Shown here in pieces: positions 10,401 through 19,718 of a stretch of DNA of 64,000 nucleotides. Position 1 is the first letter of the stretch; every line of letters starts with the position of its first letter. Source of the DNA: Rhabditophanes sp. KR3021 (taxonomy: Eukaryota > Nematoda > Chromadorea > Rhabditida > Alloionematidae); assembly GCA_963281155.1 (NCBI GenBank), contig CAUJLY010000004.1:4650001-4714000 (forward strand), given 5' to 3'. Made by a program: the position numbers and the translations under genes. Under the pieces are notes generated by a model, which saw only the letters and a list, made by a program, of their open reading frames with translations, did not search any database and was not told the origin of the DNA.

Positions 10401-12254
10401 AGTAAGCAGCCAGGAGTTAACTGGAAACTTCACCACAAAATTTATATCGAGTCCATCTATTTTCCAATAAAGTTTATTCCCTCCTTCAATAAAATCCTTT
10501 ACTTCGTAATTTTCACTCTTAAAATGAAAGATTTAATGAATTTTGTGTGAAAGTCAATTTTACCTTAAAACTTTGTTTAAACAATTCTACATCTACTTGC
10601 TCATCACACGTCTTGCCAATGAAGCCATGTTTGCAAAAACATTTACCGTCATTAGAACATCTTCCCTCATTGCGGCAATCACTGTTGCTTTCACATTCAT
10701 CAGTAATTACTTTAAAGGATTCATCACTCTTTTCAAATGCCTTTTTGATACTAACAAGGGAGCAAGATGACAAATTTCGATTTTCGGTGGTTGATAAAAT
10801 ACGTAAGTAACATTTTTCGCACTCTTCAAAAGACGATGGAAATGTAACAGAAGTAGTTAAAACGTATGAATCAGTATCACTTTGTGGTTGAACATTTTTT
10901 AACGGAGAAGAATATTTCAATTTCTGGTCATCGAAGTTTAGAACTTCTAACGTATACTGCCCACTTAATTTGGCAAGGTCAAGCCACGTCAAATTGAAAG
11001 CTTTGTCGGAATATAAATTCTCTGCCTTGGTGTCTAAACAAAAAAATAGGGTAAGATTTTTGTATGCCTTTTCTTTATTTAACCCAAAAAGTTTGTAAAT
11101 TCTGTTTGAATATCATTTAAACATTTAATGATAATGCGGTGATCGGTAAGCAATTGTTTCAACTTATTCAAAATGCTTGCCCTACTTTCAATGCTTTGGA
11201 GTTTTTCAAAACGTAACTGTTTATCCGACATAACTGATACTCAACTCTACGTAATTAAAATGTGTCAACAGTTCTCATAAAAAGTTGTTTATGTAATTTT
11301 TGACAGCATTCTTGCATACACCCTACAGTTTATTATTTCAATTATCATAAATAAGATCGCACGTGTACTTTTTAACGATCTTCAATTTATTATTAATACA
11401 AAGTTTAGTGAGATTGATGGTCAATGGAAAAGTCCCTAACTGGTATAATTTTTTAACTGATCATAACAAAGGATAAAGAAAAGAAAAGTTGCGGAAATAA
11501 CACTGAGATTTCTTTTATCGCAGATTGTAATCTTTGACGAATATATAATTAAAAAATGTTTCAATCTTAGCGGTCAATCATTTAAATCTATATCTTGATG
11601 CATGCCGTAAAAGTTTTATAATTAAACAACATTGCAGCAGGATATCTTTCGCATTTGCACAATATTACTAAATTTGATAGAGTCAACCGTTGCCTATGTC
11701 TTAGACACAATCTTAGCCCAACTATACAAAACTATACCAAGATTATCCTTATGAAGGTCATTTTATTTATGATCTTTTGGCACTAACAAATTACTCCCAA
11801 AAACAATGAACAAAGGTCACGACTACCGATTTTCATAAGACACACTAAATTGACAAAATATATTCATGCAAACTGTTGTATTTTTTGAATTTGATGATTC
11901 ACCATAATGCATTTTAGTTACATATGCATATTTATAGGCATAAATACAAGTTTTTTATATAAATGAATTAAATGTGTACAATAAAGTCAATTTAATAATA
12001 TCTGGATTTTTTGACGGAATTTAATATTTACTTTTAGAAGATGATTTAAAGTGTAATATGAAATGTCATTTTAATTGGCATGTTTAAAATCAACCACAAA
12101 ACTTACCTTTCTCATTTACATCATGGCATTTTTGAGTTTGCGAAAATGTTTGGGTAAAATCATATTCAGCATTCAGTGACGGTGGAGATAATAGACGAAT
12201 ATTAGCTGATACCAATGTAGATGATATTAATACTCCCAATAATAGGATATTCAT
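4463..12254 (-). CDS. Multidomain TM receptor: EGF, TIL x2, DOMON repeats, mucin stalk, SEA
   Basis: Eight phase-compatible exons (12107-12254, 10564-11033, 8963-10517, 7907-8677, 6379-7029, 5188-6331, 4650-5139, 4463-4606) give 1790 residues. Order: signal peptide 1-17; novel N-terminal region; EGF-like six-Cys module 163-192; two TIL-like Cys-rich modules 281-345 and 366-419; DOMON about 495-643; DOMON about 665-800 (its GWVYDGKPYIQDR is rebuilt across an intron); a partial DOMON about 877-963; DOMON about 1046-1190; Thr/Ser-rich stalk; SEA about 1476-1575 with G-S-V at 1535 in the self-cleavage position; TM about 1611-1635; and a Cys/Lys-rich juxtamembrane and tyrosine-rich tail. DOMON domains bind heme or sugars in other proteins; the ligand here is unknown. 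A furin-like RFKR lies at 841-844. Intron 1 is 1073 bp, and the 877-bp intron at 7030-7906 holds antisense coding debris. Confidence 0.85.
7140..7850 (+). pseudogene. Antisense coding remnant inside DOMON-gene intron
   Basis: On the strand opposite the host, the 877-bp intron contains protein-like stretches broken by stops and frame changes. Examples are VKETDVKSSLEKDKDDISYP near 7220, TKYERLLEISRPKVEAYMD followed by VIEEEFKITSVFANETEVLE at about 7470-7595, and GNTPEVYRLNHVNACAVADI at about 7740-7800. The codon choice looks coding but no single frame is open. I do not recognise the family. It is most likely a decayed gene copy; a short spliced nested gene is less likely. Confidence 0.4.
11079..11231 (-). 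CDS. 50-aa small ORF in intron 1 of the DOMON receptor
   Basis: ATG-initiated, same strand as its host, ending at a TAA 45 bp before the host's exon 2. The peptide is highly charged with a heptad-like hydrophobic pattern (KQLRFEKLQSIESRASILNK, then LKQLLTDHRIIIKCLNDIQ), suggesting a coiled-coil adaptor. No signal peptide. The quality of the sequence stands out from surrounding AT-rich intron. An alternative is that a donor at GG|GTTAAA (11082) splices it to the host acceptor 11034 as an alternative first exon; the phase fits, but joining a cytosolic coil to an extracellular exon makes little sense. No family recognised. Confidence 0.5.
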   Translation of the reverse strand: MSDKQLRFEKLQSIESRASILNKLKQLLTDHRIIIKCLNDIQTEFTNFLG

Positions 12255-13447
12255 TTTTGTGGATTATAAAAATGATCAATTCCCAGAATATCTAGAAACG
12301 AATTTTAAAGTAAATGGTGGTTGAATGAGAAACTGTTTTAAAGAATTTCAAATTAGTAAAAAACGTTCCGACGGTAATTTGAAAGTATGTAGTACAAAAA
12401 AATTAGAACATGTATTGTATGTAATTAAGGAGAGAGATACTAAAAAAGTGTTATTTTTAGTAATTAAGTAAAATAAAGGTGATTTCTAAATATTAAAAAA
12501 GTAAAATTGACAAAAAAGAATGAGGAAACATATATAGGTGCAACAAACATACTTTATCTATTTGTTTGTATCTTCTGATCATGCGTATCTTCAATTATTA
12601 TCTGTAAGGTAGAAGGAAAGAAAATCTAGTCTGTATACTACCGTCTATATTGCAAAAAATATGTGTGTAAAAGTAAACTCTTAATGATTTATAAAATAGG
12701 CATGCTTGTGCGCAACCTCCTAAATGTTTTAAGGGAACGATGGAAAGACTCGTCAATAGATTGTTTATAAAAGTGTAAAAATTTAACACAAGTGATAACA
12801 ATTGAATTGATTGTTATTTTGCCAGTAAAAAGTGAAACTACCTTGAAATATGAAACTTTTCTCAAACTCTACAAAAAGTTTCTTAACATTTAGTAAAAGT
12901 TTCCTAAATTTGGTAATAACAAATATCGTTACACAAAAGTATCGTCAATCACAGTGATTTATTTATATTACATTAAATCAGATTATTGTATGTGCAAAAA
13001 TGGATTATAATTAAAATGAAATAATATAAAATATTTTTTAAATATGATAATTTGAAAAATATATTATTGCTGAAGTGTGTTCATAATATTCATATATGAA
13101 AAGTCAATTGATGAAATAATAATTATACTATCATATTTATTTAACTACTACATGACCAAAACGAATTAAGTTATGAATGAATAGAGACAGTAACATATTG
13201 TCAGACCAATTATTATGTATACGTATCTACTTCAAAACATCATTTAATATACAAAAGACATAATGAGCTTCGAATCAAATCATTAGAATACATTACACAA
13301 TTATACTAGTACATGCAAATACCACCTAATCACTAGGGCGATTTACATTAGAATTTGCCTATTTCTTAACTTTACTTTCCGTCAAATCATTCCTCCTACA
13401 TTACACATTAAATATGCCATCTTCTGTTATGTGGTCTCGGCAGCCTA
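12255..13447. other. Intergenic, no gene seen
   Basis: AT-rich sequence. Around 12880-12920 a 20-bp phrase containing AAGTTTC is repeated twice. The frame at 12598-12801 has no ATG-supported or protein-like character and was not accepted. Confidence 0.5.
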
Positions 13448-13597
13448 TTATGTCTTTTGCAAATTAAAAGGCAACGGATCAGTATCACAATATAGCCCGC
13501 GATGTGTGTCTATCATTTCTCGGTACCTTCCTCCAAGGTCGCTGGGCGATTGGCTATCGCTGTCAAAAGATGATTTCCTGTTGAGAATACTGCTCAT
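13448..13597 (-). CDS. 49-aa small ORF or terminal exon of unknown gene
   Basis: ATG at 13597, stop TAA then TAG at 13448. The segment is clearly richer in G+C than its neighbours, and its codons look selected: after NRKSSFDSDSQSPSDLGGRY comes REMIDTHRGLYCDTDPLPFN. The Ser/Asp-rich start followed by an ordered-looking tail resembles a conserved protein rather than noise. An in-frame stop lies just upstream, so it is either a stand-alone small protein or a last exon reached by splicing not seen here. The plus-strand frame over the same bases is its shadow. Confidence 0.45.
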   Translation of the reverse strand: MSSILNRKSSFDSDSQSPSDLGGRYREMIDTHRGLYCDTDPLPFNLQKT

Positions 13598-13869
13598 TAA
13601 TCAAGGTATTGAGTAATTGTCTTGACTCTTCGTACTGGTGGCGTAAAGTCTTTTAATAATTATTTTAATTAACACCAATTATGCTATCAATTTCGATCGC
13701 AAATATATTTGCTCTAATTAAGTTCATTTGTTTGATAAATTAGCCTGCAAAAACAGTATCATTTTTTAACGTCATTTACAAGTCATCAAGTAAGAAGTAA
13801 GTCATTTATAATTTAGAACAATAAAAGAATGTGTTGAAGTAAATGGATAAGCATTTTAATTGTAAATAA

Positions 13870-14854
13870 TTATCCAACAGTTCCCACAATTGTTGCATCA
13901 TTGGGAGTAAGATTTAAATCGGACAGTTTCTCCTTCATCGTTCCTGCAATAGCCTTCACTTGTTCATCTTTCCAATTTACTTTAGAAATTGTTAATTTCA
14001 ATGTTATTTGTGCCGGACTTAGACTCAGGCCCGTTGTGGCAGGGAATTGTGAATTAGCTTCGCATACAGTTCCCTCTGTTATTGCCACGGCCTTTGTCAA
14101 TATGTGATAATCAGAATAGCCAGTCACCATCAGGGTTCCTTTTTTAATAAAGTTTTGTTGGTTTGTACAACCATATATTTTAAATGGTGTGTACTGGAGT
14201 TCTATAGTTTGCCCATAGCTTGTGGTGTTTGATAATCGTATGGCATCATATAAAGTATGAGTTAAAATCGACTTAGCATTGTCAAGGGCTTGCGCAGCTG
14301 TTTCAGCTTGCCCAGGAAAATCAGCAGCTATAAAAAATAAAATTATTTTCTAACTAAATTTGATAGATCAGTTGTTTGAAAGTTAAAATGAATACATAGC
14401 AGTTATCATATTAATAAAAATAGACTTAGATACTTAACTAGCATAAAACATAGAAAGTATTTAGTCAATTGTTTTGAAAAATAAACTCTAATATTATTGA
14501 GGACATTATTTTATTGAATGTTTTAAAAAAAAAGCAGTACATTCGCTAAATTAGTATTAAAATATTTTTTGTAAGGTAACCACTTTTATTTCATTTCTCT
14601 ATGAAATAACCCCAAATGTTTATGATTAATATGGTAAATAACTTACCGTGCGTGGTCCAAACCTTAGGATCCTCGTAATATGACCAAGGAGTAGGAAGTG
14701 CAGTTGTTATCACAAATAAAGCATCTTTCTTTCCATATTCAAGACCATTAATATACAGATTAAATGGACTAAAAAGGGAATCATTGTCGAATTCGAAATC
14801 CCCAGAACAACCATAAATTACCAATGGTAGTGTAAATATAATCAAAGAGTACAT
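13870..14854 (-). CDS. Secreted protein, cluster family member A
   Basis: Exons 14647-14854 and 13870-14327, with a 319-bp intron, give 221 residues. It has an N-terminal signal peptide (MYSLIIFTLPLVIYG) followed at once by CSGDF. Shared family marks are PTPWSYYEDP (the P-x-x-W-T/S-Y block of the paralogues), DFPGQAETAAQALDNAK, and QTIELQYTPFKIYGCTNQ, then a single later Cys. It is the most diverged copy, ends with its own C-terminus (DATIVGTVG) and is on the opposite strand to the other three. Function unknown; no family recognised. Confidence 0.75.
14328..14646 (-). other. 319-bp intron of member A
   Basis: Donor GTAAGTTATT after codon 69 (+1), acceptor TATAG. It is AT-rich and no feature is seen inside. 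Confidence 0.6.
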
Positions 14855-14890
14855 GATAAGGATTTGTCACATTTGGCTAAATTTATCGTA

Positions 14891-14898
14891 TTTATATA
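14891..14898 (-). promoter_or_regulatory. TATA box, member A
   Basis: Reads TATATAAA on the minus strand, 37-44 bp upstream of the ATG at 14854. Position and sequence match a core-promoter TATA element; this is a prediction by motif. Confidence 0.45.
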
Positions 14899-15542
14899 TA
14901 ATTTTTCAATGACTAAAAATAATATTTATTCCTAAAAAATATAATTATAGTTGATTAACTTTCGTATAGTAAGTATCAACATGATTATGGCCAATAACTC
15001 ATTATTAAATCTGACTAATATTACTGTTGAATCATTTAATATAATTGTTTGAGCATATCAATTAAAATAAATACCTTATTATTCACAAGATTATATATGT
15101 TTCTTAGTAACAATGTAGTACATTTGTTCGTATGGATAATTATATCATGCATTTTGGTTGTAATATTAAGATTGTCACATATATAAATATTTTATTGTAT
15201 TTAACAATTCCCCTTTGTAAGGCAGTAAAAACATATGAAATGTTATTGAAATATGGCCGTCTTGTGAAACATCTTTAGCAAATAATGAAGTTGTACAATA
15301 ATGATTTTAATTTTATCTATCTTGTCATCATTGAATATGAAAATCTTTTATAATTAAACATACATTGACTTTGCGTCATTTACATATCTTTATTACTTTG
15401 GTCATTTTAAAAGTATTAGAACTTAATGTGTAATATTGGAATCCTTTTAAGAAATTGAATTATGTATTTGCTGAAGCTTTAAACAACTCTTATTTTGAAA
15501 TTTGTCACAACATTTTATGGTTAATTTACAACCTGTAAAAAG
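14899..15542. other. Intergenic between divergent paralogues A and B
   Basis: About 0.65 kb of AT-rich sequence between the TATA boxes of two divergently transcribed family members. No gene seen. Confidence 0.5.
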
Positions 15543-15549
15543 TATAAAA
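15543..15549 (+). promoter_or_regulatory. TATA box, member B
   Basis: TATAAAA, 38-44 bp upstream of the ATG at 15587. Confidence 0.5.
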
Positions 15550-15586
15550 AGAAAGATATAAGTCATTTAAAACATTTAAAGTTGTT

Positions 15587-16219
15587 ATGATTCAATTAAA
15601 ATGTATGATCTTATTTATTGTGCCAACAATAGTTTTTGGCTGTGCAGGATCATCAGGCGATTTGACGATTGTCAATAATCCAACATTGAGCATGCCTTCT
15701 TTCCACCCTCCTGCTGCATGGACCTATCCTGAAAGTGATGCTCAAGACACATTGTCATATTTTCCTGGTCAATCCTTAACATTATTAGATGCTCAAAACG
15801 CGGCTACGAAAGATATTACTAATGCCATTATTGGAGCATTGGCAGATATTGGTTTGGACTCCCAAGGAAAAACAATCACTACTACTTATACACCACAATT
15901 GGTTCATGATTGTTATAAGGTGGTAACTACAGGGAAAACAAACGCTGCTGGATTAATTATTGGTGTTCTTGAAAATGGAGCTATAACTAAGACAGCATCA
16001 ATTGGAGGTACTGCAGCCTTGTCAGCTGCAAACTGTGCAGCTAGAGCATGGGGAACGGCCAATCCTTTGACATATACCAATAATGTTTTGTCAGCAACTG
16101 TGAGTATTAATAATTTACAATTGACAAAATATTCCTTGAGACAATTGTGTAATAGTATAATGACAAAGCTTAACTTTGGAAGTTTTGTTCAATTTACATC
16201 TGAAATTACTTTCAATTAA
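15587..16219 (+). CDS. Secreted protein, cluster family member B
   Basis: Single exon, 210 residues. A signal peptide (MIQLKCMILFIVPTIVFG) is followed by CAGSSGD. Blocks shared with member D: PPAAWTYPESDAQ; FPGQSLTLLDAQ; DITNAIIGALADIGLDSQ; TITTTYTPQLVHDCYKV; a later AANCAARAW; and a closing YSLRQLCNSIMTKLNFG...F. The mature part is rich in Ala, Thr and Asn with no TM helix, so secretion is likely. The conserved Cys set (after the signal, in HDC, and in the NC block) suggests a disulfide-held fold. I know of no named domain that matches. Confidence 0.8.
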   Translation: MIQLKCMILFIVPTIVFGCAGSSGDLTIVNNPTLSMPSFHPPAAWTYPESDAQDTLSYFPGQSLTLLDAQNAATKDITNAIIGALADIGLDSQGKTITTTYTPQLVHDCYKVVTTGKTNAAGLIIGVLENGAITKTASIGGTAALSAANCAARAWGTANPLTYTNNVLSATVSINNLQLTKYSLRQLCNSIMTKLNFGSFVQFTSEITFN

Positions 16220-16503
16220 ACATATTTTCTACATCTCTTTATTAACAATTTGTAGTCAGCAGAAATTTATTATAAACGTTGCCCGAGAATAAAATATACA
16301 ATTCGTACCCGTCATTATTCTATTGTTTCATTGTTTTTTAAAAGTGAGTAAAAACATGCATACATTTGGCTTCATTGATATTTATCGTTTATTTAATATT
16401 TAGTGAAAATATACTATTTTATTTGTAGTCATTCTTATTTCGAACAATGAAAAGTGTACAATATAATAGTCAATAATAATTGAGTAATGGCATTTTGGTA
16501 TTG
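16220..16503. other. Intergenic
   Basis: AT-rich spacer between members B and C. An AATAAA-type signal follows B near 16289. No gene seen. Confidence 0.5.
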
Positions 16504-16510
16504 TATAAAA
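16504..16510 (+). promoter_or_regulatory. TATA box, member C
   Basis: TATAAAA, 77 bp upstream of the ATG at 16587, leaving room for a short leader. Confidence 0.4.
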
Positions 16511-16586
16511 GCGTAACCTAATAATATGTTTAAATCATATTCAGAGATATTTACACCATATCAAAGATATTTACACCATTTTAAAG

Positions 16587-17219
16587 ATGTTGGTTCAATT
16601 TGCGTTTTTATTTGTTCTTCCTATTACTGTCTATTCATGTACAGGACTAGAGGGGGAAACTGTCGAATTAGTATTACCGAAGAAAACAAAGGGTGGTACA
16701 AAAACACTTGAAATTCGAATTGTTGGCGCTCCCCCGGTCAAATGGACTTATTATGATGGCGCCGATAAAATTTATGCTTACAAGGAACAGGTCAATAGTT
16801 CATCATTTGTTAGTTTGCTTATTGAAACTGAACTGAAAGGGGCTTTGATTAGTGCATTCTTGAAGTGGGGCATAAATCCAAATTATCATCCGATAACAGT
16901 TTCAACATATACTGAAATGGTCCCGCATTGTAACAAAAACACTGGCTCGGGCATAGGTCAGTCAATTGGAGGTCCAAGTAGTAATGGTTTTATTAAATCA
17001 AAAATGGTTGTAACAACGATGATCGACCCAGCCAAATGTCAGATAGATGACTACGATGAGGCAGTAAAATTACCATTGAACTTCACTAATACTATAAAAG
17101 CTAGTGCGATGGCAATCACAAAGAATGACGTTGAAGCTGTTTGTAAAAGATTCAAAACATTGATGATTGAGATAAAAAGATCTCAAGAATCAACAATCAT
17201 CACCTGTATGGCTAAATAA
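16587..17219 (+). CDS. Secreted protein, cluster family member C
   Basis: Single exon, 210 residues, exactly the length of member B. A signal peptide (MLVQFAFLFVLPITVYS) is followed by CTGLEGE, echoing the CAGSSG/CTGSSG start of B and D. Shared blocks are APPVKWTYYDGADK, a middle ALISAFLKWGINP...ITVSTYTEMVPHCNK, and a KC...P block. It lacks the RQL...KL.FG ending of B and D and is more basic. It is a diverged paralogue with the same likely secretory fate and unknown function. Confidence 0.75.
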   Translation: MLVQFAFLFVLPITVYSCTGLEGETVELVLPKKTKGGTKTLEIRIVGAPPVKWTYYDGADKIYAYKEQVNSSSFVSLLIETELKGALISAFLKWGINPNYHPITVSTYTEMVPHCNKNTGSGIGQSIGGPSSNGFIKSKMVVTTMIDPAKCQIDDYDEAVKLPLNFTNTIKASAMAITKNDVEAVCKRFKTLMIEIKRSQESTIITCMAK

Positions 17220-17772
17220 TTAATCGTCAATTTACGATTTCGTTTGAATAAATTATTATTATAATTTTATGTCTTTCCCTAAATAAATACTCCATTATAT
17301 TTTAGAATTAAATAGCCAAATCCAAACTGAACAGTTCGAATTAAAAGAAAAGATAATGGAAATGTAAGATATACCAATATTTATCTCTTTTGTGAATGAA
17401 CAAATAAAAAATATGGCATACAATTATAAAAAATTACTTAACTTTTGATGATTAATAGAGGTAAATATTTATTTATAAGACATAAAATTTGATACATTTT
17501 GACCATGATAAATAACCATAAAATGTTGCATTGTTACTTTAATAGTTTCATCATTCTATTGGATAATAGTAGTACCTATAATAATTTCAAAGGTAGAGCA
17601 CTTTAATATCCATTTTTTACAATAAAATTACCTAAATTATTTTTTAATAATGACCACAATACTTTGTAATGATGAGAAGACGCATTTTTTGATGTCATTA
17701 TAATTTAGAAAATATGTATTTAAAGAAACATTTTCTTCGGAATGTATCAATTCATTCACAAGTTCTTTCACC
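17220..17772. other. Intergenic between C and D
   Basis: AT-rich spacer with no TATA box close to the D start. No gene seen. Confidence 0.5.
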
Positions 17773-18533
17773 ATGGCTTCTACAAATTCTTTTAACGCTG
17801 CAGCAATCATTTTCCTTTTAAGCACGATTATTTTTAATCAAGCAAATGGGTGCACCGGTTCAAGTGGATTGAATCCCGCAGATTCGAAAATAATCGAGGA
17901 TCCGTAAGTATTTAATTGTGCCAATTTATATAATTTTCAATTAGAACCATAGTCATTAGATATTCGCCCCCAGTTTCATGGACATATCCAAGTGATGCCG
18001 CTATAACTGCAAATGCAGCTTTACCAGGACAAGCAAATTCAGTGACCCAAGCCCAAACTAATGGGCAAAATGATATAACCAGCACAATGAGAGATGCCTT
18101 AACAGATGTTGGGATTAATGCTCAAGCAGCAACTATTACTGTTACTTTTAATCCATTTATGGCCAATGATTGTTTCAAAACACTTCCAGCTGATGCAGCT
18201 GCAAGACCAACTGAATTTTTTATTGTGGAAAATAACTGTGTAGCAAGTAAAGCACAAATCGCAAACGCAGGTAACTTTTGGATAAAATTTTTGATAATAA
18301 AATTGCTTTTAGCTCTTTGGTATGATGCAACTACCCCGGCCAAAAATTGCATTGACAGATCATTTACTACTGCTCTTGGATTAACTATTACTGATGTTAT
18401 AGTTGAAACTACTATTAAAATCACCGATGTTACCGGCACTGTTTTCACTATGAGACAATTGGGAAATACCTTTTTGGCAAAATTAACCTTCGGCAAGAGC
18501 GTCTTGTTTCACTCTGCACCAGTCATAAGTTAA
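17773..18533 (+). CDS. Secreted protein, cluster family member D
   Basis: Three exons, 17773-17903, 17945-18270 and 18313-18533, give 225 residues. A signal peptide (about residues 1-26, ending FNQANG) precedes CTGSSGL. Family blocks are PPVSWTYPSDAA, LPGQANSVTQAQ, DITSTMRDALTDVGINAQ, TITVTFNPFMANDCFK, a KNC block and FTMRQLGNTFLAKLTFGKS. The 42-bp second intron (18271-18312, GTAACT...TTTTAG) is in frame and free of stops; removing it rebuilds ANALWYDATTPAKNC in line with B. Introns are absent in B and C, so the copies differ in gene structure. Confidence 0.78.
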
Positions 18534-19185
18534 ATTGAACAGAAAATGAATTTCTTGGGAATACTAATTCACAATCATTACACTTCTAAATTATATCTAA
18601 ATTTATTTAATTACTATAACATAATATTGTTCCTTAAAACATTGACTATCACAAATAAATATTCATTTGAACTTAAATAGTATAATTAACATTTCCAATA
18701 CGTCTTATAAAGTAGATGGTAAGTCGTTTGGATATTTATTTAATTGGACAAATTAAATGTACACTTTTTTAATTTGTTCACGATTTTACTTAAAATTAAC
18801 AAAGGCTATTTTTAAAGAGTCGGACTTTTTGTCATTTTTTTTACTTAAAAAGATTAATGTTTAAACAGGCTATTATCAGAATAAAGTAAATCAAATAAAG
18901 TTCCCTTTCCTTACATTTTAAATCAACCACTCAAACCACCTTCTCAATAAACATTCAACCGCTGCTTTGACAATAACAAAGCAATTTTCTATAAAAAGTA
19001 ACTACTACATAGTGGTCGACATTTTGACTGGTCTCAAATAAACAGATAATCGAGAAACAAATAAAATAATACAACAAGATTATGCAAGACTTCTATTATC
19101 TTGAAGGATCTAGTCGTCAGTAGAAAGGAGACTCCGAAACTTTTACTTTATAGCATTCAAACCGGATTTTGATATCTCCAAGACG
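18534..19185. other. Intergenic
   Basis: AT-rich. No open frame, RNA gene or repeat recognised. Confidence 0.5.
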
Positions 19186-19192
19186 TATAAAA
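19186..19192 (+). promoter_or_regulatory. TATA box of 8-Cys secreted gene
   Basis: TATAAAA, 34-40 bp upstream of the first ATG at 19226. Confidence 0.5.
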
Positions 19193-19225
19193 GATGTTAA
19201 GCAAACGACCAAAATATAATATTTT

Positions 19226-19718
19226 ATGATGAAGAGTATTGCTTTGTTGGTAAGTTTAAAACGTATTAATCCATTCCATATTATTTTGTTTGCATTTACA
19301 GGCTTTAATAGTAGCTTCTACTTGTATTTACGCTCAGGATGAACCAAAATTTACAACTGCGCCACAATGCAGATGCTCAGATATTGACCAATGTACTACG
19401 GAAATCCAGAAAAGAACTCTTACTTGTAAAAAGGAAACAAAATGCACTTCACTGTTAAGTAAAATCGGAAATGCTGACAAAATTATAAGTTGTTTGGATA
19501 AAGAAAATGACTTTGCCATTCAAATGGAAGGATGTGTCAAGAAAAAGATCGGAGCTTTGGGATGTTCAAATGATGCGCATCCAGGAAATTTGACTATTCC
19601 ATTGATACCTGTTATCCAGTCAGAAGATGGCCCTATTGAAAATATTTCCGATGATAGTTTGATTATTGCTCCAGGTGACACAACTAAAATTTATCGTATT
19701 AAAATTAAAAAGAAATGA
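19226..19718 (+). CDS. Secreted 8-Cys protein
   Basis: A 24-nt first exon (19226-19249, MMKSIALL) joins 19302-19718 across a 52-bp intron, giving 146 residues. The joined start is a clean signal peptide, MMKSIALLALIVASTCIYA. The mature part has eight cysteines spread over about 65 residues (QCRCSDIDQC, TCKKETKC, SCLD, GCVKK, GCSND), then a Cys-free acidic tail and a basic end (KIYRIKIKKK). The pattern recalls nematode small Cys-rich secreted proteins, but no named domain is claimed. Its last codons overlap, tail to tail, the end of the minus-strand GIY-YIG remnant. Confidence 0.75.

Noticed and set aside
12598..12801. 67-codon minus-strand ORF
   Set aside because: No conserved character, composition equals the AT-rich spacer, no supporting splice sites.
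13431..13616. 61-codon plus-strand ORF, or a structured RNA, at the GC-richer patch
   Set aside because: The minus-strand frame has an ATG, better codons and a more protein-like product; no known RNA motif was found.
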